DNA from: Daedaleopsis sinensis
Lineage: Eukaryota; Basidiomycota; Agaricomycetes; Polyporales; Polyporaceae
Length of the DNA stretch: 64,000 bases
Assembly: GCA_033807695.1 (NCBI GenBank)
Contig: CM066311.1
Span: 868,001 to 932,000, forward strand
Direction: 5' to 3'
This document shows positions 53,685 through 64,000 of this stretch, in pieces. The notes below the pieces were generated by a model. It searched no databases, was not told where the DNA came from, and saw nothing but the letters and a program-made list of their open reading frames with translations. Position numbers and translations under genes: made by a program. Position 1 is the stretch's first letter, and each line of letters begins with the position of its first letter.

Positions 53685-56150
53685 GTTGTGTGCTGTGTCT
53701 GTCGAAGCTGGTGGGATGCTGCCATGGAAGACATGTACCTGAGATCATGCACGACCTGTCCGGGAACGCGGCTGTGTGCTGCAATCGCAGCCATGCGGGT
53801 GGCTTAATACGGGTCTGAGTGGGTCGACGAGTCGCTGTGACGCGCCTCGTGTCCTGCGAAGCAGCAGCGATCGTGTCTGCATGAGTTCGGGTACGGCTCG
53901 GCTGCATGCTAGCTTTGACTGACCTTTTTTTAGGCTCACTGCATCCAAGAGCCACGGTTGAGCGGCGCTGTCGCAGGTCCAGGTTGTCGGAAAGCTCGTG
54001 CGACCGACCGACCACCTCTCCTCGCTCCATGTGGATTGTGACTGATGCACTCGTGGCCAGCACGTCCCGCCGCCGACGCCCCGGGCTTCAAGAGTCCGTA
54101 CGTGTTTCGCTATCAACGCGTTCGTAGCGTGCCTGATCCTCCAGCACCGCTGTACGCAGCTCTCGGCCCCGGGATTGACGCGGACGGCGCGCGACTGTCT
54201 CCGGCTCGAGGTACGCCGCCCGTCCTGCTTCCACACGCCGTTCGCGGATACTGACCGGCGACCACCAGCATTCTCGTGACCCGTGCAGACTCGGCCGCGA
54301 GCGCGCGAACCGGGACGGCCACCCTCGCACGCGCCGTCGGATCGGATGTCAAGACAGATTCGATTCACTGTTCAGCCCCCGTGAGGCGGACGACGCAGGC
54401 GCGTACATGTCACAGCCCGCAGTCTATGCGCATGGGCGCGCACGGCCCCCACAGCGCGCCGTGCGACCCGCCCTCCGTACATTAGCATACTTGTGTCTTC
54501 GCCGCGACGCCGGAGACCCGGCTGCTGGCGTCCTGTCGAGTCCGACAGCGCTGCCGACGGGCCCGAGATGTCGGTGGACGAGGGGCAAGGGTGAAGGGAG
54601 CACGCCGCCGGAGGTCGGAGACCTGCGGACGAGTCATCTTGCAGAGACGATGCGCGGAAGAATGGACGGAGTGTGGCGGTCTTGCGGTGAAATCGACGCG
54701 GGATTGCGTCCGGGTACGTGCCTTTACAGCCATCAAGGAACATCGCAGAGCTTACCGCCTTCAACAGGAGATCCTGTCGAGGGTACAATCGAAGCATGCG
54801 CGGGATCGAGTCGGTCTCGGAATTGCTGACGAGTACGTGTACGGCTCTGCTGCACGTCAGCGCGGACTGACCTTTGTGTAGCGTCAGTGCAGCCGGCGGG
54901 AGTCGTGGATGAGCGGCACTGCCACACGTCCAAGTACGTATCATGATTGCGGATGGAGACGGCAAGACGGGACTGATGTTCATTGCCAGGCCCTCGCGAG
55001 GACGACACCCACGGTGCGGAAGTCCGCGGGACAGCCTTGCTGTAGAGTCGATGCGGTATTGGCTCTGTACACGTGTCTCCACGGCTAGCGAGAGACAGAA
55101 CTTACGATCTATAACAGCACGTCCCGGTCGAGGAGACTCCGAATCGAGAGAGTGGCCTTCGGAGCGACGGTCGGGTCCACGGATGCAGGAGATGGGTCGG
55201 TGCGGACGTTCTATAAGAGCAGGTACGTGTCCATCGTCGCATACGCTGCGTTAAAAGTCGGAATGGCCGTGGGACAGGGCAGAAGCGAGGGTTTGGGCAG
55301 CGGCGGGGATGACGAGGACAGCGGCGCCGGCGATGGCGATGGCGGAGATAGAGGGACGGCGGGACGTGAGCGCAGATTCGCCACGGCAAGCGCAGAGAGA
55401 GTCACCGCATCTGCAGATCAAGCACGAGCGAAGGACCCAGCATGGTTCTAGACGGAAGCATATAGCAGCAGTCCGAGTCCGCACGGCCCTGCCGGCGCTC
55501 GAGTCCAAGGTGAGTCCAAGTCACGTCCGCGCAGCAGGCTAGTCCGAGGCTGACAAGTCCTATACTCGTCAGAACGCGCAGAGCTCACCTCGCAGACAGG
55601 GTTTCGCAGCGGGAGCTGAGCGGTGGTGGTGGCTAGAAGGAAGACGTACAAGCGCTTCAGCTGCCGTCGTCCCAGAATGGTCATGCAGACGCTGGAAGGA
55701 GTCTACTCACCGCCGATGGACTACACACCGCGCGGAGGAGAGTATCGGTGTGGACGTCCAGCCATGGGTCGATCAGCGTAGTCTACCCGCTATATACTCG
55801 ATGCAAGCTGCAGGAGTGACTTGCTCTCGGCTTCTCTCGTGCGTTCGAGTGCGTCCGGTCTCCGCCGTCTCCCCTCCACGTCCTCGAGCACATGCAGCAG
55901 ACGGAGCACAAAATATATTTCTTCTGTATGTACATGGCAGCGACTGAGTACGGGTCTCGTCTCCTCGCCAGCTCTCCCGACCGTCCAGTCCTCCTCCCCC
56001 GAGCCCCCTCAGTATACCCCTGCACACCCAGTTTTCTATATACCCCTCCACACGCCCTATCTTCCGCATTATTTCTCAGCTCAGTCATGCACGCTCGCGC
56101 CCCCATCCATCCGCGGCCATCACCGCACGGACACCCCGCGCCGCCAAGAA
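53685..56150. other. Remainder of tandem unit 1
   Basis: Second part of the 10.3 kb unit, seen only once in the window. Contains the right arm of the inverted repeat and cassette-like modules resembling one another: 53870-54000 versus 54820-54950, sharing a TGACCTTT...TAG block and GGTTGAGCGGC/GGATGAGCGGC. On the minus strand near 55.6 kb a possible short exon reads LKRLYVFLLATTTAQLPLRN between splice-like sites. I recognise no gene family. Confidence 0.45.
53994..54638. repeat. Inverted repeat, right arm
   Basis: Partner of 49046-49662, in opposite orientation, about 4.3 kb away. The arm is about 25 bp longer than its partner because of small insertions. Confidence 0.85.
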
Positions 56151-56163
56151 CAAACACTCACCC

Positions 56164-57472
56164 GCTCGGCAGCCTCGTTCGAGAAGCTCACTGTCCCGAA
56201 TCCTCTTGAGCGCCCATCGGCACCCAGAGCAACATCTGCGCGTTGCACAGCTCCGGCTTGTCGGAACAGATCCTTGAGATCTTGCCACTGTATGTGAAAA
56301 GGGAGCTGTGGGTAGGAGGAAGGACGTGAGTAGCGCGAGCCAAATAAACTCAGAGATGTGCGCGCACGTTGCCGACGAACAGATTCCTGCTCGCTTGGGT
56401 AGTTCCAGTTCCAGGTCTTGAAGAATCGTCATCTCCGAGGTTTACTCCGGGACCGAAGGATGAAAGACCCGGAAACCGTGGCATGAGTGCGGCAGGGGAC
56501 GCGACCCCGGAGCCACCCGCGGGTGTCCCGCTGCCACTTAATGAACCAAGCACAGCTGGAGACAAGCTGCCTACCAGCGGCGATCCAAACACACCTACGC
56601 CGCTCGCACCGTTCAGTCCTCCCAATCCGATGCCGACGCCTATTGGGGTTGTACTCATGCTATATCCAGCCGCACTGAAGCCAATCTCCTCACCCATCCG
56701 GTCGGGGCGGACTTCGAGTGTGCGCGTTTGCCAGGTGTAGCCGTTGAACATGTCAACCGCACGTCCCGCATCCTCAGCGGATGCGAGCAGTACCGTCCCG
56801 TAACCTCGTGAGCGGTTGTCGGGACCTAGTGAGACATCCGCGCGAAGTACAGTACCAGCCCGGCGGAAGAGATCTTTGAGGTCTTGCCATCGTACACGAT
56901 AGGGTAGCTGTGGGGTATAACGAATGGTGTTAACGATGGGTGTTGACGAATGGTGTAAATCAGGCATTACAGACGAGACGGAAACGCAGCAGCAAGACAA
57001 GAGGAAGGACGCACATTGCCAACGTACAGCTGCGTGCGCGTGTCACGAGGAGGGTTGGTCGCTCGAGGAGAGGAGGAGGAGGCCATGGCCATCTGGATGA
57101 CCGCCTCTATGTCGTCGTTTGAAGGTCCTGAGCCGGCGTGCGGTTTGCTAGCAGAAGCTACAGAGGTCGATGATGGAGTGTGGTCGCTAGGCGCGGAAGA
57201 TGAAGGAGTTCGAGTGGACGAGAGGGGGTGGGTCGCAGATGGTGGATGGGGCGACTGGGAGGGCGTAGAAGAAGGCTTTGCGGGGAGGCTGGAGGAAGGT
57301 AGTGGCTGGGGGTGATGGTGGGGGACGGGAGACAGGTGCGGGGAGGACGCATGCTACAAGTCGTGCATAGAAAAAAAGGGCAAATGAAGGGCAATAATTG
57401 AGTATGGAGAGAGAGAGAAGAGGTGAGCGGAGGGTCGGGACGCACCGAATTGGCCAAAGGTGGGCCTGCCAT
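56164..57472 (-). pseudogene. Truncated duplicate of the RRM gene (exons 1-4)
   Basis: Starts at the same ATG (57472, MAGPPLANS) and keeps RRM1 and the start of RRM2 with all introns. One residue differs (PGLSSFGPG for PGLSPFGPG). RRM2 is cut short: where the parent reads NEADAERAVRMFNG before the donor, this copy reads NEAAER directly before the same GTGAGTGTTTG. The net loss is 23 bp, which also shifts the phase. The 700-residue tail is absent; downstream on this strand is unrelated DNA. If transcribed from its duplicated promoter it could make an RRM1-only protein. Confidence 0.85.
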
Positions 57473-59361
57473 TTCGAGATCGATAGGGCGGGGTTGTGAG
57501 ATATGTACTGCTGAGTAGGCTGCAGCTGTGTCGCAATCGGCGGATCCAGGTACGCCCGCGCAGCCTCGGTCACCGTGCGTTGGGTCGTGGTCGCTGTCGC
57601 GAACGGCGTCGAGAATGAAAACTGAGTGCGTGAGTGGTGGTGGAAGAGTGCTTGCAGCGTGCGCCTGGAGGACGACAGACGCAACGCCGCCTGTCCGGAT
57701 TTGGGCACACCGACTGTCCACTCCACCCGCCGGTACACGTGCTGTGACGTCACTCCTTTGATCAAACCCCGAAAAGTTAAAACCTCCTCTGCCTCCCCGT
57801 ACCACGTCTTTTGCTCGGCCGACGGCTATGGCCGACCATTAATCATCGACATCCCCATTGTCCTCCCCGACTTAGCGAAAACCATGCACGCTCTCCCCGG
57901 CCGTCTGTCACCAACCAGCGCTGCACTCGCGATCGCCCACAGCGCTTCCGCTGCTCACTGGCATGAACCCCCCAGATCCCGATTGACGTCATCGCATGTC
58001 CAGTCGCCGCCGAGCTCGAGGGTCCCGCAGATCTGCCCGTCTGCGCATGCACGCATGTACTCTGCCCGTCCTATGCAATCACCTACGCTCACCGCCGCCT
58101 GCCCCGTTCGTCCCAGTCTCGCAGGCACGTCCCTTCTGTATGCCCGCCCATCCCGCGCTCTTCAATCTCTAGTTCCCGACCTCCGTCTCCTCGAGCCCTC
58201 CAACGCTCACGTGCACGTTGAGAGCTCGACGTCCGACCCCGACCCGACCAACACCATTCCGACCTTCTGCACGCCGGATCCCCTCGCTCTCGCCGTCTTC
58301 TCCCCTCACTCCCCACCAACCCCGCGACCTACACAACGTGCGTACATATCGACTTTAAACGTGTATACCCCATCTCACCCTCGCATTCAGCAAGTCCTCG
58401 GACGATGCACGCGCCCCCTCTGCGATCGGGTCTGCGTCCGTGCTCAAACGTTCTGTTAGCATGCGCTGAACACCCCTTAGCATGCGCTGAACACCCCTTA
58501 GCATGCGCTGAACACCCCTCATCAGAGCGACTCGCACACGCGCCGTTCCGACGAGGTCGCGAAACTCGCGATCATTGCGATCTCACCCGCACTGGACGTC
58601 AGTCCCTTCGCCCCACCAATCCACGAGCCGCAGCAGGCAGCAGCTCATGTATCACGTACACGACGTCCGTGTAGGCCGTGCTCCGCATCTCTCCGCCGTG
58701 CACATCCAACCCTGCTCAAGACATGCGCTGAAGACATGGTCTGTCTCGACCATCGGATCGTCAACATCCGACTCCGACATCCGAGACGAGCGCACCGCGC
58801 ACGTCGCCGAATCTCTTCGGGCCGTAGTGCGATCTGCACTCGCGCCCGCCCGCCGGAGTCGCAGGCCTCGCCCGTCCCCGCCGCGACCTCATCCTTCGAG
58901 CCGAGACACGCTCTTGCAGAATGCAAGACCGTCTCCCGGGAGCTCCCGGCCGACTCGTTGTGGAGCTTTGGTGTAAGGTGCGTGGCCCCACACGCAGAGG
59001 GTCCGTTTCGCGCACAACTCACGGCGTGTGTCATCCAGCTCACGCCGCGGGACGATGCGAGTGCGCCGCGAACCTCCCTCGGCGCCGCCCATTCCGCGTC
59101 TCACGAGCACGCCGTCGTCGTCCGAGCAGACGCTGCTCCGGCGCACACGAGGCGTGCTCGTCGTGTCGTCCCCGTTCACGCCCACGACACGCAAGAGCAC
59201 GCCGCCGCCGCCGCCCGCGCGGGAATCCAGTTAATGCGACCAATAGACAGAGGCGGCCGCGACCACCGGCCACCGTCGTTCGCCGCGCGACCGGGCCGCC
59301 GGCTGCCTCCCCGTTTTCGCACTCACAACGCGGAGCCCGCCGCGGCGTCCCATCTCGCCAA

Positions 59362-59978
59362 CTCGTCCGCAGGTCTCCGACCTCCGGCGGCGTGCTCCCT
59401 TCACCCTTCTCCCTCGTCCACCGACGTCCCGGGCCCGTCGGCAGCGCTGTCGGACTCGACAGGCCGCCAGCAGCCGGGTCTGCGGCGAAGACACAAGTAT
59501 GCTAATGTACGGAGGGGGCGCGTTGTGGGGGCCGTGCGCGCCCATGCGCATAGCCTGTGGACTGTGACATGTACGCGACGGCGTCGTTGGCCTCACGGGG
59601 GCTGAACAGTGAATCGAATCTGTCTTGACATCCGATCCGACGGCGCGTGCGAGGGTGGCCGTCCCGGTTCGCGCGCTCGCGGCCGAGTCTGCACGGGTCA
59701 CGAGAATGCTGGTGGTCGCCGGTCAGTATCCGCGAACGGCGTGTGGAAGCAGGACGGGCGGCGTACCTCGAGCCGGAGACAGTCGCGCGCCGTCCGCGTC
59801 AATCCCGGGGCCGAGAGCTGCGTGCAGCGGTGCTGGAGGATCAGGCACGCTACGAACGCGTTGATAGCGAGACACGTACGGACTCTTGAAGCCCGGGGCG
59901 TCGGCGGCGGGACGTGCTGGCCACGAGTGCATCAGTCACAATCCACATGGAGCGAGGAGAGGTGGTCGGTCGCACGAG
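59362..59978. repeat. Inverted-repeat arm, duplicated copy
   Basis: Copy-2 equivalent of 49046-49662. Also forms an inverted pair with 53994-54638, now on the right side of it. Confidence 0.85.
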
Positions 59979-62900
59979 CGTGCCGACTCAGAGTCGAGTC
60001 CGAGTCGCAGCGTCTGCCAGCTCGAGTCGCAGCGTCTGCCAGCTCGACCGGCTGCGATCGCAGACGGTGCTCGAGGAGCTCGCCACTTTGAGATGGATGG
60101 CCACTCACGTATAGTAGGCCGGCCGTCCGAATCGACGTCGACGTCGATGTCCGCGGACTCGACGGCGAAGAGCACGGATGTGCCCCGTGTCTGGAGGCCG
60201 GGCCCGCCAGGCAGCGATGCGTGCGTGTGTGCGACGAGCTGGACAAGCAGTGAGATCAGACGGTGCGCGTAGCCATGGACGGACGCGAGCCAGACCGACG
60301 TACTTCGACGTGACTTCCAGTCTGGCCACTGGCATGGACTCGTTTCGGCGACACGTTGTCGCAATGCGTGACGGCATGGTCGCGCGGCGGGATCAAGATG
60401 CAGACCTGCAGGAGGATGAGTGACGGTGAGCAGCACGTACGTCACAGTGGAAGGTACGTACACGGGCGACCTAGTATCGTCCGGGACGCGCACTCAAAGG
60501 GCGGGGCGAGAGTCTGCAAAGGGCCGGGTCAGGCATACTAACGAATTCGATCTACCACGGCAGGATCGGAACTCACCACACGACGTCGCGGGCTCGACGG
60601 CGGAAGGGCGCGGATGTGCCTCCTCGTGTCTCGACGCCGGTCACGCTAGGCAGCAATGTGCGAGCGCGAGCCCCGCGCCTGCTCACCGCGATCTAGACAA
60701 GCGGCGAGATCAGACGGCGGGAGAAGTTATGGACGTCGAACGGACGTACCTCGACATATTCCTGTGCACGAGTGCACGGATCGTCATCGCGCCGCACTGC
60801 GTGACGACGCGGCGGGACCGAGACAGAGACCTGCAGGAGGATCAGCGAGTATGCGCGGTACACACGTGGAAGGTACGTACATGGAGGACCTGTCGTTCGG
60901 GACGCGGACTTTGAGTACGATGGCGGGGCAAGTCTAAAGAGGACGGAGTCAGCCATAGGACGCGAACGACTTGGAGGTGCAGGATCAGAGCTCACCATTC
61001 CAACGCGCGCGGACCCGACGGCGGAGAAGCGTGGATGCGTCTCGGGCCCGTGTCCGGACGCCGCGGTCAACAGGTAGCAAAGTGCGCGCGTGATCCTCGC
61101 GGCTGCTCGCGGCGATCTATACAAACGGCGAGATTAGAGGGCGCGCGAAGCCATGTGCGCTGAATGGACGTACTGTAGTATTTGACAAGAGTTCTAATCC
61201 ATTGTCATGGACTCTATCGTCGAGCACTGCGGGCCGGTATTGCCAGAGAGCAGGACCGGGACGGGAACCTGGAGGGGGATCAGCGAACATGGGCAGCACG
61301 CATGTGCAAGGTACGTACACAGTCATCGGGAGGGACCTATCTTCCCGGACGCTGACTCGGAGCGCGAGGCAAGATTCTGACAAGAACAGAGTCAGTCATA
61401 TGACAAGAGACACTTGGATCTGTCACGGCGCGGTCTGAACTCACCTTCAAAAAGGGACCAAAGCGCATGCGCAGGAAGTGTAGACCAACGAGCGCGAGTG
61501 CATCAGGCGGCGGTCGTTGAAGAGGTAGATAGTCGGCAAGGAGACAGGACACTGCGACGTGTGCATGCCATAGGAAGCGGAGGATGAAGGGAGAGCGCAC
61601 GCAAGCATGGGGATGGGATGGGATGGGATGGGATGGGGGTGAGTGCTGCTCGGACTTGACATTCGCAGACGTACTTGTACCTCTTGACGTTGGCCCGTGC
61701 GCATCCCCAGATTTTCTCTCCAGCTCACGTGCCGGACGCAAACTCGAGTACCTCCCACGCATGCTCCGTGGGTCCAGCGGCGGGAACCAACCAGCGCACG
61801 ACACGGGCGACGCGGAGGAGGGGAAGGAGGGACCATGTGCGTGCGGACGGATGTGCCACAGGCTCCGAGCACGCAGGAGCTTGGAAGATTCTCAGCTGTC
61901 CTCGCTTAGTGGCGCAGACGCTCGGCTGACGTTCTGTGTGACTTTTTGTTGCGATGCCGTCGTAGATTGGGCTGGGGCAGGATCGAGGAGAGGGTCCAAC
62001 GCCGATACGCCGTCCGGAGAGTTCTTGGCTCTTTCGGCGATGGCGGGCTGTCAGAACAGCGGTGTTTTGCGCTCACCATGTGTGTGGGGAGCTGGTAAGC
62101 CACACCACTCACAGTCCGATGCCCGTTGATCTGCAATAATTGTACAGTGATCGAAAATTTCGAAATCTTACACCAGGACACGAGACTTACACATGACAGA
62201 CCCGAAACTCTTCTTACTACACTTCTACACTCACTCGTTTATGCAGTGTATCATCTCTCATCTGCATTCTCACATGCTGACGGACGGCGTCGGCTTTCGC
62301 TGCACAGAGGGCGGGCGAAGAGAGCGATAAACGCCCGGCGTTGAGTATCACGGTCCACATTTGGATGCGCCATATCGGGCGAGTGGCGACTCGCCCGGCT
62401 TGCCCGGTTGACTCACACCGGCCGATTGATGTCTTCCATTCGACCTGACAACTGCTCGAATGACAATTCGAGCGTGTATGCCTCTTTTCTAGAGGTATAA
62501 TTGCCAGCAGGATAAGATTATTTCGCACTCCTCTAGTACTACCATTGAATGTAATGTACTATCCCTTTCATTCTCATATCAATTCTGTTCCTGGCTGTTC
62601 GAGTTCTGGTCGCTACAGACTCGGAGGTAGATCTGTATGAGAATTGAACCCACTCCATCGTCCTATGGACTTGCGGACAAAATAACACGGTTATATCCGC
62701 CCGAGTCGGGATCTTCCGCCCACAAGCAGCAAATATTCAAGTTCGCCGCTCCGTGTGAGTACTACCTACGTCATCTCCGGGAAGAGTGTAGTCCATGTCC
62801 TGATGCGAACAGGACATGCTGTCCGACCGGTGGGCATCGGAGAGGTCTATATCAGCACATTCTGATATGGTCGAGGAAGTTATATTTGATTTGGACACCG

Positions 62901-64000
62901 TCCTCGGCTTAGTATGTCCCGTAGTGTCCTGGCCGTCCGTCTCAAGTCACTTACCTGCGAGGTCTACGGCTACTCAATGGTGTAGCCCTGGTGATACCAA
63001 GGACACAGAGTATGTCTACAACACTGGAACATGAATGAAATGTATGCATGATAGTGGCCAGCCTGAGGTTCCGAACATTCATATATTTTCCATCATATTT
63101 TCTAGTGATCTGAAATGGAATCCAAGTGCTTCCATGCTTGTGCAGCAGTGTGCGCTCCGGTATCCACCACATGACTCCGTGTGAATTTCTGCAGCCATGG
63201 GGGAATGAGCAGACATCGCAACCGGTGTGCACGTTCACAGGATCGACTGTAGAGGGGATACAGCTTCTCAACCCAGGTGTTTAGTAGCCTCGGAATGCAT
63301 TCAGAATGGCGGAGAGACCATGTCTGTGTTCGCAGACTTGTAGAGTGTCTAGAACACTAATATGTCATCTGTCGGGGATCTCGGAGGATTGATCACACGA
63401 GGACTCTCCTACTCGGCTCAAACAACCTTCCACCGAGCTTAACGTGTGTTGGGAGTGGCGCACAGCCAGTCTGTGCCTTCAGTCACTCAGATCCCTCTCG
63501 CCGGTGTTTAAATCTAGGGAGAGCAGTCCAAGAACTGGAGACGGAGCAGGATATTATTCTGAAAACAAACATAGCGACGTGATCTACCGCGACGAGACTC
63601 GGAGCTTCAATGTTCTATCCAGGAACCTGAGACTGGGCGCGTCCGAGTTGTGTCTCGACAGATGCCCCATGTACGTAAAGAGTCATGGAAGGCATGGGCG
63701 GTCGGGGGGCTGGAACTTGGGGGCTGGAACTTGGGGCTCCCCAACGAACACTCTCTGCGACCACCACCACACACCCGACCGCATAGTGTTGATTCCCTCT
63801 CTCCGTGAAATCCACCACTCTCTCTTTTACACATCCGAGCCGACAACCCTCACCGCTCAAACATGTTGCGATCCCTGATGAAATCGAAACACACTTGCTC
63901 GTGAGTGCCATAGTTTCCCGGTGCAAATGTGTATACCATCCGTGTTGTCTTCAACGCGTTGAACATATTCGCCGTGTCATACACACGACGGGTCGGAGAT

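Larger units (their letters stand above)
56151..64000. repeat. Segmental duplication, copy 2 (truncated by window end)
   Basis: Direct copy of 45812-53684. The first 350 bp hold a net 23 bp loss and at least two substitutions (the AAATAAACT site near 56342 and GGATGAAAG near 56459); beyond that no difference was noticed. It includes copies of the 21 bp array (58456-58518), the inverted-repeat left arm (59362-59978), the cassettes (about 59916-61446) and the microsatellite (about 61610-61638). Confidence 0.93.

Noticed and set aside
45812..64000. RIP (repeat-induced point mutation) acting on the duplication
   Set aside because: The copies are almost identical and the few differences are not in CpA/TpG context.

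Overview
The window comes from a filamentous basidiomycete, almost certainly an Agaricomycete of the polypore type. The evidence is protein-coding genes cut by many short (45-70 bp) GT-AG introns with CTRAY-like branch sites, GC-rich third codon positions, and families typical of that class: F-box/LRR paralogs, SMYD-like SET proteins, HNH_2-type proteins, DUF7330, DUF3237 and a 'macrophage-activating glycoprotein' homologue. There are no rRNA genes, no tRNA genes I can support, and no bacterial-style operons. Gene spans below run from start codon to stop codon and include introns.

Layout. 0.3-8.7 kb: epoxide hydrolase (+), an unrecognised gene (-), protoporphyrinogen oxidase with one very long intron (-), and a secreted GPI-type glycoprotein (+). 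9.1-21.6 kb: three F-box genes (-), a tandem pair of SET-domain genes (-) and a p24/Erv25 cargo receptor (+). 21.6-28.1 kb: a C2H2 factor (-) diverging from a three-copy tandem DUF3237 family (+). The third copy is a pseudogene split by a 506 bp foldback element. 28.4-29.4 kb: a 966 bp hAT-like non-autonomous element with a perfect 8 bp target duplication. 29.9-36.6 kb: an HNH-type gene with a frameshift, two more F-box genes and a DUF7330 protein. 37.9-47.2 kb: housekeeping genes, namely Ytm1 (60S ribosome biogenesis), a peroxisomal MaoC hydratase ending in SKL, a small orphan gene and a large two-RRM protein with a polyQ tail.

45.8-64.0 kb: a tandem segmental duplication with a period of about 10.3 kb. 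It duplicates the 5' half of the RRM gene and everything upstream of it. The second copy runs off the window end and appears identical apart from a few changes close to its left junction. The duplicated DNA holds repeated exon-like cassettes in both orientations but no family I recognise.

Functionally the window is a patchwork. Single-copy core genes (haem synthesis, ribosome assembly, fatty-acid oxidation, ER-Golgi transport) are interleaved with fast-evolving families and young transposon scars. At least three otherwise coherent genes carry a single frameshift or an in-frame stop. These could be real decay or consensus errors.
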